From: DASXKD01 sp963734725
GTDB lineage: Bacteria > Actinomycetota > Actinomycetes > Streptosporangiales > Streptosporangiaceae
DNA length: 64,000 bases
NCBI GenBank assembly: GCA_963734725.1
Contig: CAVTIX010000029.1
Span: 124,001 to 188,000 of the forward strand
Direction of reading: 5' to 3'
The notes below the pieces were generated by a model. The model worked only from the letters and a program-made list of their open reading frames with translations. It made no database searches and had not been told where the DNA came from. Made by a program: the position numbers and the translations under genes. Below, piece by piece: positions 16,895-26,569 of the stretch (positions within the stretch are counted from its first letter, which is position 1; each line of letters starts with the position of its first letter).

Positions 16895-18043
16895 TCATGG
16901 CGACAGCCCCAGCAGAGCGGCCACCCCGGCCGAGTCCGGGGGCGGGGCGTGCGCGGAGCCACGCACGTTGATCCCGCTGCTGGCCGGCGAGGTGCACCGG
17001 GCATGGGTGTTCAGCGCCGGCCCGGGTGAGGTGTCCAGCCCGTTGCGGACCTTCGTGCCCTGGTACCCGGCGGTGCACGGCAACGGGTTGAAGAATGTCA
17101 GCGCCACCCCGAACCTCGCGCCCTTCGAGGTGATCACCGTGGATCCGGCGGCGATCGCGGCCGGCAGAGCGGAGAACGTCTCTTGCAGCGCGGCCCCGCG
17201 GGTGAGGGTTATCTGCGAGACCGTCAGCAGGTTCGCGATCAGCACGCCGAGGGCTGGGGCGTTGTCGGTGATCAGCCCGGCCAGCTGGGTCGCGGCGGGG
17301 GCGCCGTTGGCGAACAGCCGGCGCAGGTCGGAGTCCGAGGCGGCAAGCTGCCCGGCGAACAGCCGCGAGTTCGCGGCAAAGGCGCGGAACGCCGCCGCCT
17401 CCGCGTTCTGGGTGGCCAGGACCGTCTGGCTGTCCTGGATCAGCTTTTCGGTCTGCGGCAGGGCGGCGCCGGCCGCGCGGACCAGTTTGTTCTGCCCGTC
17501 GATCAGGTCCTGCAGGCTGGCGCTGGTGCCGCCGAACCCGGTGGCAAGCTCGTTCAGCACCGTGCGCAGCGCCTTCGGCGGCACCGACGTGGCCAGCTGG
17601 TTGATGCTGGTCAGCAGGCTGGTCACCGGCAGCGGGAGCGTGGTGTCGTTGCGCGGGATCACGCTGCCCTGGGTGAGGTACGGGCCGCTGCTGGTGGTCG
17701 GCCGCAGGTTGACGTACTGCTCGCCGACGGCGGACAGGTCCGCGACACTCGCCTGCAGGTCCGCCGGGATCGGCGGCGCAGAGTTGCTGATGTTCAGGTC
17801 GGCCTCGACCCCGGTCGGAGTCAGTCGCACCGCCCCCACCCGGCCTACCGAGGCGCCGCGGTAGGTCACGTTGGCCTGGGGGAAGATCCCGCCAGCGTTG
17901 GCCAGTTCGAGCTGGACCACGTAGTACCCGCGCAGGCCGAAAAGACGGCCGAGGTTGGCGTAGCGGATCGCGGTGTAGCCCATCACCAGGACGCCGATCA
18001 GCACGAACGCCACGAGCTGGATCCTGGTGCTGCGCCTGAGCAT
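16895..18043 (-). CDS. mceF: MCE family protein MceF
   Basis: 382 residues: an N-terminal membrane anchor (IQLVAFVLIGVLVMGYTAI), then the MlaD/MCE beta-barrel domain (about 38-115, with YYVVQLELANAGGIFPQANVTYRGASVGRVGAVRLT). A long helical region follows, then a C-terminus with a few cysteines (PLPCTAGYQGTK, ARCTSP). Six Mce proteins form a hexameric tunnel for lipids across the periplasm-like space. Its ATG overlaps the mceE stop by one base. Position as the sixth and last mce gene supports the F assignment. Confidence 0.9.
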   Translation of the reverse strand: MLRRSTRIQLVAFVLIGVLVMGYTAIRYANLGRLFGLRGYYVVQLELANAGGIFPQANVTYRGASVGRVGAVRLTPTGVEADLNISNSAPPIPADLQASVADLSAVGEQYVNLRPTTSSGPYLTQGSVIPRNDTTLPLPVTSLLTSINQLATSVPPKALRTVLNELATGFGGTSASLQDLIDGQNKLVRAAGAALPQTEKLIQDSQTVLATQNAEAAAFRAFAANSRLFAGQLAASDSDLRRLFANGAPAATQLAGLITDNAPALGVLIANLLTVSQITLTRGAALQETFSALPAAIAAGSTVITSKGARFGVALTFFNPLPCTAGYQGTKVRNGLDTSPGPALNTHARCTSPASSGINVRGSAHAPPPDSAGVAALLGLSP

Positions 18044-19142
18044 CAGCGTCCACCTCCCCGCGGGGCAGCCGCGGGCGTGGCGGGCGGCTTTACCGGCGCG
18101 ATGACCGTTGTCCCGGGAGCGGCCTTGATGGACAGGTAGGCGTTGAGGTAGTCGCCCTTGATGTCCTTGAGCACCTGGTCGGTGAACGGGTAGGTGAGCA
18201 GGACCTGCAGGGCCAGCGGGAGGTTCTGCCCGGCGTTCGCCAGGTTGCGCAGAATCGGGGCCAGTGCCCGCAGGTTGGCGGCGAAGTTGGCCTGGCTGGC
18301 ATTGATCGTGTGCACCGCGACGCCGCTGAGCTGGTGCAGCGCATTGAGCATCGTGACCAGCTGCGAACGCTGCTCGGCGAGCACCGCCAGCCCGGGGTTG
18401 ATGTGGTCGAGGACGTGGCCGATCTGGCGGTTGCGGACGGCGAGTGTGGCGGACAGGGAGTTCAGCCCGTCCAGCGCGCGGATGATGTCGTTGCGGTGCG
18501 CGTTGAGGTTGCCGGTCAGCACGGCGATCTGGCCGAGGAAGTCCCGGACCTGCGGCTCGTTGCCGGCCAGCGCGGCGTTCAGCTCGGTGGTGATCACGTG
18601 CAGCTGACTCAGCCCGCCCCCGTTGAGCAGCAGCGACAGCGCGCCCAGCACCTCTTCCACGGTGGCGTTGGTGGTGGTGCGATAGAGCGGGATGACCGCG
18701 CCGCTGGTCAGGCGCCCCGCGGCGGCCACGGCGGCGCGGACAGCGCGACGTACTGCTCGCCCAGCAGGCTGGACTGCTGCACCTGGGCGATCGCGTTGGC
18801 GGGCAGGTGCACGCTCCCGTTGATGAGCATGGTGACCCGCGCGGTCCAGCTGTGCGGCGGCAGGTAGATCCGGGTTACCCGGCCCACCGCGACGTAGTTC
18901 ACCTTCACCGCAGACTGTGGCACCAGGTCAACTACGTTGCTGAACTCCGCGGTCACCTGGTAGGGGTGCGGGCCCAGGTTGGCGCCACCGGGCAGCGGGA
19001 TGCTGTAGATCCCGCCGAACCCGCCCGAACCGCACCCTGCGGCGCACACCGCGACTGCGGTCACCACGGCGGCCAGCACCGGGATCCGTGCCCGCAGCGG
19101 GCGGCGGGCATCCCGCGGGTTTCGTTCCTCAGCGAAAATCAT
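18043..19142 (-). pseudogene. mceE: MceE (LprK-like lipoprotein), frame break in the assembled sequence
   Basis: The first 135 residues include a lipobox signal (VAVCAAGC) and the MCE domain with YQVTAEFSNVVDLVPQSAVKVNYVAVGRVTRI, ending LLGEQYVALSAP. At about 18722-18732 the frame meets a premature TGA. The remainder (AAAGRLTSGAVIPLYRTTTNATVEEVLGAL onward, 220 residues) continues in another frame to the natural stop, which overlaps mceF. Restoring one missing base in the GCGCCGCCGTGG stretch rebuilds a normal protein of about 365 residues. Since all the other mce genes are intact, a sequencing deletion is at least as likely as true loss. Confidence 0.85.
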
Positions 19143-20311
19143 CAGCGGCCTCCCGCCAGCGCGGCCTCCGGCGTGCCGTACAAGCCCACCGCGGGCAGTG
19201 GCAGCGGCGGCACCGCGCGCAGTGCGGAGGGGGACAGCGGCACCGCGCCGGCCGGCCCGGCGCCGCCCGCGCCGGTGCCGCCCGATGTGATCGCTTGGAG
19301 GTCGTGCGCGCCCGGTCCCATGCTCAGCTCGTTCAGGTTGCCACGGCCGTCCAGGGTCCTGTTGGTCGCGTCGTAGGCGTTGACCACGTTGTCCACCGCA
19401 AGCGGGATGGTGTTCACCGCCTCGGTCAGCGACGCCCGCTCCTCGGTGAGGATCTTGGTGATCGACGCCAGCTTGGTGACGTTCGACTTGATGAGGCTCC
19501 GGTTGCTGGCGATGAAGCCCTGCACTTGGCCGAGCGCGGTGGCCAGCTGGTTCAGCGCGGCGCCGAGGTCCTGCCGGTCGGCGGCCAGGAACCCGGACAC
19601 GTCGGCAAGCTGCTTCTCGGCCAGGCGCACCTGCCCGTCATTGGCCTTCAGCATCGACGTGAACACCTGCAGGTGGGTGATCGTGGCGAACAGGTTGCCC
19701 GAGTTGTCGCCCAGCGTCTTGGACAGGGCCCCGAACTGCGTGATCATGGCGTGCAGGTAGGCGCCGTTGCCGGTCAGGTTGGCCGCGCCGGTCTTGACCA
19801 GCCCGGACAGCGCCCCGTTCTTGTTCAGCCCGTTCGGCCCGAGCGCCTGGGCGAACCGGTTGAGGCTGGTGTAGATCTGGTCCACCTCGACCGGCACCGC
19901 GGTCCGGCTGACCGGGATCACCGCGTCATCCGTGAGCTGCGGGCCGCCGGTGTAGGCCGGGGTGAGCTGGATATACCGGTCGGACACCACGCTGGCCGCG
20001 ACCAGCACGGCCTTCGCGTCGGCCGGCACGGCGACGCCGGAGTTCACCGTCATGGTGACCTTGACCTGCGTGCCCTGGGGCTGGATCGCGTCGACCGTGC
20101 CGACCGGGACGCCGAGCACCCGGACCGTCGATCCGGGGTAGACGCCGATCGTGTCGATGAAATACGCGGTGACCTGCTTGCCCTGATGGTTGGCCCGGTA
20201 CAGCAGCACGCCGCCGGCCACCAGGGCCGCGGCGACGAGGATCGCCCCGGCGCCGAGCGCCAGCCGTTCCCGCCGCGTCCGCAGCAGGGCGCCGATCCGC
20301 AGTTTCGTCAT
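19142..20311 (-). CDS. mceD: MCE family protein MceD
   Basis: 389 residues with a membrane anchor at about 20-42 (ALGAGAILVAAALVAGGVLLY) and an MCE domain (QVTAYFIDTIGVYPGSTVRVLGVPVGTVDAI). The usual linker VPVEVDQIYTSLNRF follows, then long amphipathic helices up to about 345. The C-terminus is Gly/Ala/Pro-rich, as in D-type subunits. The stop overlaps the mceE ATG by one base, and the start is 10 nt after mceC. Confidence 0.9.
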   Translation of the reverse strand: MTKLRIGALLRTRRERLALGAGAILVAAALVAGGVLLYRANHQGKQVTAYFIDTIGVYPGSTVRVLGVPVGTVDAIQPQGTQVKVTMTVNSGVAVPADAKAVLVAASVVSDRYIQLTPAYTGGPQLTDDAVIPVSRTAVPVEVDQIYTSLNRFAQALGPNGLNKNGALSGLVKTGAANLTGNGAYLHAMITQFGALSKTLGDNSGNLFATITHLQVFTSMLKANDGQVRLAEKQLADVSGFLAADRQDLGAALNQLATALGQVQGFIASNRSLIKSNVTKLASITKILTEERASLTEAVNTIPLAVDNVVNAYDATNRTLDGRGNLNELSMGPGAHDLQAITSGGTGAGGAGPAGAVPLSPSALRAVPPLPLPAVGLYGTPEAALAGGR

Positions 20312-20321
20312 GGCTGGGACC

Positions 20322-21323
20322 TCAGGGTTTCGGGGGCTTGCACCCGGTCGAGGGACCCGTGCCGGGCGGCAGGTAGGACTTGGGGATGATGCCGCACAGG
20401 TAGGCGTCGAACCAGCGGCCGTTGCCGACGGCGTTGCCGAGCAACCGGTAGTACGGGCCGGCCAGGGCGAGCGCCTTCTTGAGGTTGGCCTGGTTGTGCT
20501 CCAGCACGGTGGTCACCTGGTCGAGTGCTTGCAGCGCGGGGCCGAGCGTGGCCTGGTTGTCGTTGACCAGCCCGGACAGCTGGACGGCCAGCGCCTGGGT
20601 GCCGGTCAGCAGCGCGTGGATCGCCGCCTGGCGCTGGCGCAGCTCGGCCAGCAGCAGGTTGCCGTCGCTGAGCAGCCTGGCGAAGTTGGCGTTCTGGTTG
20701 GCCAGCGCCCCGGTGACGTTCTTGGCCCCGCGCAGCAGGCCGGCCAGCTGGGCGTCGCGGGAGGCGACGGTCTGGGACAGCGAGGCGAGCCCGCGCAGCG
20801 CCGAGCGGACATAGGGTGGCGTGCCGGCGAACGCGTCGGCCAGCGTTTGCAGGCTCTTGCCGAGCTGGACGGTGTTGATCCGGCTGACCTCCTGCCCGAA
20901 CCCGGTGAAGGCCTGGGTCACGTCGTACGGAGAGGTGGTCCGGGACAGCGGGATCGGCTGGGCCGGGTCTTGCGGCCTGGCGCCGAGCGGGTCCAGCGCC
21001 AGGAACTTGTCACCGAGCAGGGTCTTGATCTTGATGGCGGCGGTGGTCTCGTTCCCCACCCAGGTGCCCTTCACCTTGAACGTCACCGCGACCTGGTTCC
21101 CGGCCAGCGAGACGCCGGTCACGTGGCCCACGGTGACCCCGGCCACCCGCACCTCGTTGCCGGCCGCCAGCCCGGCGGCCTCGGCGAAGTACGCGGTGTA
21201 GCCGGTGCCGCCGCCGATGATCGGCAGGTTGGCGGAGTCGAAGGTGAGCAGCGCGATCGCGGCCAGCAGCACCAGGCCGACGATGGCGACGGTGATGGGG
21301 TTCCGCTCGGACAGGGGCTTCAT
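20322..21323 (-). CDS. mceC: MCE family protein MceC
   Basis: 333 residues from the ATG at 21321-21323, which overlaps the mceB stop. An upstream in-frame extension to 21425 lies inside mceB and was rejected. Anchor NPITVAIVGLVLLAAIALLTF, then the MCE domain GYTAYFAEAAGLAAGNEVRVAGVTVGHVTGV, with LLGDKFLALDPLG near its end. A coiled, helical C-terminal half follows. CGIIPKSYLPPGTGPSTGC gives a Cys pair at the end. Part of the lipid tunnel. Confidence 0.9.
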   Translation of the reverse strand: MKPLSERNPITVAIVGLVLLAAIALLTFDSANLPIIGGGTGYTAYFAEAAGLAAGNEVRVAGVTVGHVTGVSLAGNQVAVTFKVKGTWVGNETTAAIKIKTLLGDKFLALDPLGARPQDPAQPIPLSRTTSPYDVTQAFTGFGQEVSRINTVQLGKSLQTLADAFAGTPPYVRSALRGLASLSQTVASRDAQLAGLLRGAKNVTGALANQNANFARLLSDGNLLLAELRQRQAAIHALLTGTQALAVQLSGLVNDNQATLGPALQALDQVTTVLEHNQANLKKALALAGPYYRLLGNAVGNGRWFDAYLCGIIPKSYLPPGTGPSTGCKPPKP

Positions 21324-22348
21324 CACTTGCACCGCGCCGCCGTGACCGCCACGCCGGTGGGGTTCGGGCCGAACTGCTCCTTGACCCCGCTCACCGTGGC
21401 GTTGCACATGAAGAAGTTCAGCCACGAGCCGTACGAGGCCAGCCTGGCGATCTGCGACATCTTGACCGGCAGGTTCTTAAGGAACGTGTTGACCGTCGGC
21501 GTGTTGTCCGCCAGGTTCGTGGCCAGCCGCCCGAGCTGGGTGATGTCGTCCCGCAGCGGGGGCCGGGCGACCTGGAGCAGGCCGGCGGTGGCGCTGGTCA
21601 GCCCCGCGATGGCAGAGACGGCGCTGCCGATCTCCCCCCGGTCGGCTGCCAGCCCGGACACCAGCTCCTGCAGCGTGCTCACGAAGTTGGCCAGCTTCCC
21701 GGCACGGGCGCCGATCGTGTGCAGGACCGAGTTCAGGTTGCCGATCACCTCGCCGATCACCTGGTCCCTGGTGGACAGCGCGGTGGTCAGTCCGCCCACG
21801 CTGGCGACCAGCGCGGTGATGTTCGGGCTCTCCCCCTGGAAGACCTGGATGATCTCGCTGGCAAGCCGGTTGACATCCCCCGGAGACAGCGCCTGGAACA
21901 GTGGCCGGAAGCCGTTGAACAGCTCGGTCAGGTCCAGCGCAGGGGTGGTCTGCGACACCGGGATCGTGCCGCCCTGGGGGAGCGTACGTCCCACCGGGCC
22001 GGTGCCCTGGCCAAGCTCGATGTAGCGCTGCCCGACCAGGTTGAGGTACTTGATCGTAGCGGTGGCTGAGGCGGGCAGTACCCGGCCCGCCTGCACGGCG
22101 AAGCCGACGAGCGCTTCGTTGCGCCGGTAGACGCTGATCGAGGTGACGTCGCCGACTCGCACCCCGGCGATGTCCACGTCGTCGCCAACGTTCAGCCCGG
22201 TCACGTCGCGGAACACGGCCTGGTATCCGACGGTGGCGGAGACCCCGCTGTGGGCGATGCTGATGCCCAGGATCGCGGTGACGGTCACGGTGATGGCGAT
22301 GAAGATCGCCGACTTGATGACCGGCCCGGTCAGGCTCTTGCGCTTCAT
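21323..22348 (-). CDS. mceB: MCE family protein MceB
   Basis: 341 residues from the ATG at 22346-22348 (MKRKSLTGPVIKSAIFIAIT), which overlaps mceA as ATGA. The much longer open frame upstream is antisense-free shadow inside mceA. The MCE domain reads GYQAVFRDVTGLNVGDDVDIAGVRVGDVTSI, with YLNLVGQRYIELGQG. The final CNATVSG and AARCK provide the C-terminal cysteines common in B subunits. Component of the hexameric Mce channel. Confidence 0.9.
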   Translation of the reverse strand: MKRKSLTGPVIKSAIFIAITVTVTAILGISIAHSGVSATVGYQAVFRDVTGLNVGDDVDIAGVRVGDVTSISVYRRNEALVGFAVQAGRVLPASATATIKYLNLVGQRYIELGQGTGPVGRTLPQGGTIPVSQTTPALDLTELFNGFRPLFQALSPGDVNRLASEIIQVFQGESPNITALVASVGGLTTALSTRDQVIGEVIGNLNSVLHTIGARAGKLANFVSTLQELVSGLAADRGEIGSAVSAIAGLTSATAGLLQVARPPLRDDITQLGRLATNLADNTPTVNTFLKNLPVKMSQIARLASYGSWLNFFMCNATVSGVKEQFGPNPTGVAVTAARCK

Positions 22349-23736
22349 GCCCGCGTCCTCAGGCTGACCGTGGCGCCGCGGAACAGCGGCGCGGTCAGGA
22401 GGCTGCCCCAGTCCGGGATCTGCGACGGCGACCGGCCGAGCGCCATCCCGGTCAGTTCCCGGACCAGCTCGCTCTCGGTCGGCGAGCCGGCCAGCTGGCC
22501 CTGGGCCGCGGTAGTGTGCACCTGCTTGGCCGCGGGCCCCGTGGCGTGGCCGGGTTGCGCGCCGTGCTGCGTGCCGTGGCCGGGCTGCGTGGCCTGGGCG
22601 GGAGTGCTCGCGGGGCCGGACGTGGGGTTGGACGGGGCGGCGCCGTCGTTGAGGGTGATTCCGGGGAACGGGATCGGATAGCAGTGCGGCCCGAGGTTGT
22701 CGCCGTAGACCGGGGTGTCCTTGCCCGCCACGTAGCGGCCGATGTGGTTCGGTCCCAGCGGCAGGACAATGATCATCTGGACGTGCAGGCCGTGCTGGCC
22801 GGTGCCCTTGCCCAGGAGCTTGTCGGCCGCGGGCACGAAGTTGGCCAGGTCCTTGAGCGCGCACGGGAACTCGGGAGAGTAGCGGGCCAGGATCTGCAGC
22901 GTGGGCACGCTGGCCGCGTTGAGCTGGATGATGTTGGACGAGTTGGCGTCCAGGAAGGACGTCAGGTCTTGCGATGCCGTGGTCACCGAGGCGTACAGCG
23001 CAGAGACGCTGGCCCGCTCGGCCGCGAACGTCTGGCTGGTGACCGTGAAGTCGGTCAGCGCCTGTATCAAGTCCGGCGCGGACTGGTTGAGGTTCCTGGC
23101 CAGCACGGCGAGCCGCTTGATGTCGGTGTCCAGGGCGGGCAGGTGCTTGTTGTAGTCGTGCAGGTAGGCGTCGGCCGCCACCAGGGTCTGACCCAGTTCC
23201 TTGCCGTGGCCCTGCAGCCCCTGAGCGAGCGCGGTCAAGGTGATCGATAGCTTGTCCGGCTCCGAGGCCTGCAGCAGCGGGAGCAGGTTGTTCAGCACCT
23301 TCTCCAGTTCCACCGCGTCCGCCGAATGGTCCTGCGTGATCACGCTGCCATCGGTCAGCCGGGCCGGCGCCGGCTGGACCGGCATGACCAGGTACACCTG
23401 CCGTTCGCCGAACAGCGTGGTCGGCACCATCAGCGCGGTCACATTCGCCGGGATGTGCGGCACCATGGCCGGCTGGATGGCCAGTTCCAACCGGGCCCCG
23501 GTACCCACAGCGGAGATCTGCCGCACCTCACCGACCTGGACGCCGCGCACCACGACGTCGGCGCCAAGGTGCATCTCGTTGCCAACGGCGTCGGTATAGA
23601 GGGTGACCATGGCCGCCGGGGTGAACTGCTTGTTGTACAGGGCCACGGACAACCACACCAGCAGCGCGAAGACCAGCAGGAACACCACGCCGACCAGTCG
23701 GCGCGTGGCCTTCTCCTGTGCTGGGGCCAGTCTCAT
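22345..23736 (-). CDS. mceA: MCE family protein MceA
   Basis: 463 residues: membrane anchor RRLVGVVFLLVFALLVWLSVALY, then the MCE domain with MVTLYTDAVGNEMHLGADVVVRGVQVGEVRQI and TTLFGERQVYLVMP. Helical barrel segments run to about residue 300, with FPCALKDLANFVP and a conserved PYxGDNLGPxCYP-like end (VYGDNLGPHCYPIPFPG). The last ~90 residues are a Gly/His/Thr-rich tail with repeated QPGHGTQHGAQPGHATG, unusual even for A subunits. The first mce gene after the two permeases; ATGA overlap with yrbEB. Confidence 0.9.
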   Translation of the reverse strand: MRLAPAQEKATRRLVGVVFLLVFALLVWLSVALYNKQFTPAAMVTLYTDAVGNEMHLGADVVVRGVQVGEVRQISAVGTGARLELAIQPAMVPHIPANVTALMVPTTLFGERQVYLVMPVQPAPARLTDGSVITQDHSADAVELEKVLNNLLPLLQASEPDKLSITLTALAQGLQGHGKELGQTLVAADAYLHDYNKHLPALDTDIKRLAVLARNLNQSAPDLIQALTDFTVTSQTFAAERASVSALYASVTTASQDLTSFLDANSSNIIQLNAASVPTLQILARYSPEFPCALKDLANFVPAADKLLGKGTGQHGLHVQMIIVLPLGPNHIGRYVAGKDTPVYGDNLGPHCYPIPFPGITLNDGAAPSNPTSGPASTPAQATQPGHGTQHGAQPGHATGPAAKQVHTTAAQGQLAGSPTESELVRELTGMALGRSPSQIPDWGSLLTAPLFRGATVSLRTRA

Positions 23737-24596
23737 CCGGCGACTCGCACGGTCGTCGTGGCGCCCCAGATCGCCAGGCTCATGAAGAAGTCAATGATGT
23801 TGATCATGACGATCGCGGTGCGCACCGCCCGGCCCACGGCCACGCCCACACCCGCCGGGCCGCCGGTGGCCCGGTACCCGTAGTAGCAGTGGATGAGAAT
23901 CACCACCACGCTGAACAGCATCACCTTGAGGAAGGACCAGAGCACGTCCACCGGCGAGAGGAACAGCCCGAAGTAGTGGTCGTAGGTTCCCGCCGACTGG
24001 CCGTTGAACACCACGGTGACCAAGCGGGAGCCAAAGTAGGAGCTGATCAGGCCCAGCGCGTACAGCGGGATGACGGCGATGAAGCCTGCCACGATCCGGG
24101 TGGTCACCAGGTAGGGGAGGCTGGGCACACCCATCACCTCCAGCCCGTCCACCTCCTCGTTGATCCGCATGGCGCCCAGTTGCGCGGTGAAGCCCGCGCC
24201 CACGGTGGCAGACAGCGCGAGCCCGGCGACCAGTGGAGCGATCTCCCGGGTGTTGAAGTAGGCGGAGACGAAGCCGGTGAACGCGGCCGCGCCGATCTGG
24301 TTCAGCGCGGCGTAGCCCTGCAGGCCCACGACGGTCCCGGTGAACAGCGTCAAGGCGACCATCACGCCGGCCGACCCGCCGATCAGCGCCAGCGCGCCGC
24401 TGCCGAAGCTGACTTCGGACAGCAGGCGCAGCACCTCCCTGAAGTAGCGCCGGATGGCGCGGGGGGTCCAGGCCAGCGCGCGCGCGTAGAAGACGAGCTG
24501 GTCGCCCAGCATGTCCAGCCAGGACAGGCTCCGGTCGCCGAACGCGGCGAGCCGGGCGGGCCACCTGCCCGCGCCGCTGCCGGTCACCACGCCCAT
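23733..24596 (-). CDS. yrbEB: MlaE/YrbE-type permease subunit B
   Basis: A 287-residue integral membrane protein of the MlaE permease family. The diagnostic stretches are VGLQGYAALNQIGAAAFTGFVSAYFNTREIAPLVAGLALSATVGAGFTAQLGAMRINEEVDGLEVMGVPSLPYLVTTRI, with the coupling-helix-like EVDGLEVMG that contacts the ATPase. Five or six membrane helices. It starts 3 nt after yrbEA and overlaps mceA by ATGA. Together with YrbEA it forms the channel for Mce-delivered lipids. Confidence 0.9.
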   Translation of the reverse strand: MGVVTGSGAGRWPARLAAFGDRSLSWLDMLGDQLVFYARALAWTPRAIRRYFREVLRLLSEVSFGSGALALIGGSAGVMVALTLFTGTVVGLQGYAALNQIGAAAFTGFVSAYFNTREIAPLVAGLALSATVGAGFTAQLGAMRINEEVDGLEVMGVPSLPYLVTTRIVAGFIAVIPLYALGLISSYFGSRLVTVVFNGQSAGTYDHYFGLFLSPVDVLWSFLKVMLFSVVVILIHCYYGYRATGGPAGVGVAVGRAVRTAIVMINIIDFFMSLAIWGATTTVRVAG

Positions 24597-24599
24597 GGG

Positions 24600-25436
24600 T
24601 CACGATCCCTTCGGGGGCACGATCTGCAGGTAGATCGCGGTGAGGACCAGGTTGACGAAGAACGTCAACAGGAACGTGATCACCACTGACTGGTTGACCG
24701 CGTCGCCGACGCCCTTCGGGCCCGGCTTGGGGTTCAGGCCCCGGTGCGCGGCGACCACGCCCGCGATGAACCCGAAGATCAGCGCCTTGATCTCGCTGAT
24801 GAACAGGTCCGGGGTCTGCGCGAGCGCGGAGAAGCTGGCCAGGAACGACCCGGGGGTGCCGTGCTGGAGGTACACGAAGAAGAAGTAGCCGCCGAGCACG
24901 CCGACCACCGACACCAGGCCGTTGAGCAGCACCGCGACGAACATCGCGGCGAGCACCCGGGGGACGATCAGGCGCTGGATGGGCGAGACGCCCATCACCT
25001 CCATGGCCTGAATCTCCTCGCGGATCGTGCGGGAGCCGATGTCCGCGCATATCGCCGAGCCGCCCGCGCCGGAGATGAGCAACGCCACGATGATCGGGCT
25101 GGCCTGCTGGACTACCGCGAGCACGCTCGCGGCGCCAGTGAACGACTCCGCGCCCAGCTGCTGGGTCAGCGAGCCGACCTGGAGCGTGATCACCGCGCCG
25201 AACGGGATCGACACCAGCGCGGTCGGCAGGATCGTGACGCTGGCGATGAACCAGAACTGCTCAGTCAGCTCCCGGGCCTGGAACGGGCGCTTGAACGTCA
25301 GCCAGATCACGCTCGCCGCGAGCGCGAAGAGGTTGCCGGTCTGCCGCAGCGCCCCGGCGCCGAAGAAGTTGACCTCTTGCCTGGTGACCGGCTCCGCCTC
25401 GGGCTGGCCGGTCTCCGGCTGCTGCTGGGTGGTCAC
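24600..25436 (-). CDS. yrbEA: MlaE/YrbE-type permease subunit A
   Basis: 278 residues with the MlaE signature SISPIVVALLI-like region (QASPIIVALLISGAGGSAICADIGSRTIREEIQAMEVMGVSPIQRLIVPRV), where EEIQAMEVMGV is the ATPase-contact loop. The N-terminus is short and soluble (TTQQQPETGQPEAEPVTRQ). The start overlaps the ATPase stop as ATGA. It forms the YrbEA/YrbEB permease heterodimer of the mce lipid importer. Confidence 0.9.
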   Translation of the reverse strand: MTTQQQPETGQPEAEPVTRQEVNFFGAGALRQTGNLFALAASVIWLTFKRPFQARELTEQFWFIASVTILPTALVSIPFGAVITLQVGSLTQQLGAESFTGAASVLAVVQQASPIIVALLISGAGGSAICADIGSRTIREEIQAMEVMGVSPIQRLIVPRVLAAMFVAVLLNGLVSVVGVLGGYFFFVYLQHGTPGSFLASFSALAQTPDLFISEIKALIFGFIAGVVAAHRGLNPKPGPKGVGDAVNQSVVITFLLTFFVNLVLTAIYLQIVPPKGS

Positions 25437-26569
25437 CCGCCGCCTCCTGGCCAGTCCCGCGGCCAGCGGCCGGGCTCGTCCTGCTCCTCCAGCACGGTGG
25501 TGTCCTCATCGGCCTGGAACTGCGCGGATTCCCCCTCCCCGGCCGGGTTCACGGCCTCGGCCTGCGCCCGCGCGCGTTCCGGGTCGGCGCTCTGCGGGCC
25601 CGCCGCGCCGACTTCGCTGAGGATCGCCTGCTGCGCCGCGGCGGGCAGGCTGGGCAGCATCGCCATCACCCGGTCCATCCGCCGCTGCACGGCCAGCCGG
25701 TCGGGCAAGCCGGGGCTTGGGACCAGTTGTGGCATGAGCGCGGGGGTGCCGACGTCGTCGGCGCCACCGTTCCCCAGGGCCCGCTCCTGGGCCAGCGTGG
25801 CCTCGTCCTTCTCCTCGGACATGCCGATCGGCCCGAACCTGCGGCCGTTCACGAACTGTGTGATCACCGGATTGTCGCTGGTGAGGAGGACCTCGCGCGG
25901 GCCGAACATGACCAGGTTGCCGCGGAACAGCATGCCGAGGTTGTCCGGGACGGTCCGCGCGATCTGGATGTCGTGCGTGACGATCAGGATGGTCGCATCT
26001 ATTTCCGCGTTCAGGTCGATCAGCAGCTGGGACAGGTAGGCGGTGCGCACCGGGTCGAGGCCGGAGTCAGGCTCGTCGCAGAGGATGATCTGGGGGTCGA
26101 GCACCAGGGCCCGGGCCAGCCCGGCGCGCTTGCGCATCCCGCCGGAGATCTCGCCCGGGTACTTGGCGTCCTCCCCGGACAGGCCCACCATCTCCATCTT
26201 CTCGTGCACGATCTGCCGGATCTCCGTCTCGGTCTGCTTGGTGTGCTCGCGCAGCGGGAACGCGATGTTGTCGTAGAGGTTCAGCGAGCCGAACAGCGCG
26301 CCGTCCTGGAACATCACCCCGAACAGCTTGCGCGCCTGGTAGAGCTGGCGCTCGGAGCAATGGACGGTGTCGATCCCGTCCACCATGACCCGGCCCCGGT
26401 CCGGCTTGATCAGCCCGACCAGCGACTTGAGGAACACCGTCTTGCCGGTGCCGGAGGGCCCGAGCATGACGCTCACCTCGCCGGGGGGCAGGGACAGTGA
26501 GACATCGCGCCACACCACGTGGCGCCCGAAGGACTTCGTCAGCCCTTCCACGATCACTTCGATGCCCAT
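25433..26569 (-). CDS. mceG: ABC ATPase of the Mce importer (MlaF/MceG type)
   Basis: Start chosen at the ATG at 26567-26569 (MGIEVIVEGLTKSFGRHVVW), which has GGGGAGG just upstream. An ATG nine codons earlier lacks one. Walker A is GPSGTGKT, the Q-loop is GVMFQDGALF, the signature is EISGGMRKRAGLARAL, Walker B is IILCDEPDSGLDP, and the H-loop is IVTHD. Residues beyond about 250 form a long acidic tail rich in Glu/Ala with EEQDEPGRW. In mycobacteria this ATPase is encoded away from the mce loci; here it leads the operon. Confidence 0.9.
   Translation of the reverse strand: MGIEVIVEGLTKSFGRHVVWRDVSLSLPPGEVSVMLGPSGTGKTVFLKSLVGLIKPDRGRVMVDGIDTVHCSERQLYQARKLFGVMFQDGALFGSLNLYDNIAFPLREHTKQTETEIRQIVHEKMEMVGLSGEDAKYPGEISGGMRKRAGLARALVLDPQIILCDEPDSGLDPVRTAYLSQLLIDLNAEIDATILIVTHDIQIARTVPDNLGMLFRGNLVMFGPREVLLTSDNPVITQFVNGRRFGPIGMSEEKDEATLAQERALGNGGADDVGTPALMPQLVPSPGLPDRLAVQRRMDRVMAMLPSLPAAAQQAILSEVGAAGPQSADPERARAQAEAVNPAGEGESAQFQADEDTTVLEEQDEPGRWPRDWPGGGG

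Noticed and set aside
21323..22864. A 513-residue MceB with a long N-terminal extension
   Set aside because: The extension lies inside mceA in another frame; the coupled ATG at 22348 gives the normal MceB start before the membrane anchor.
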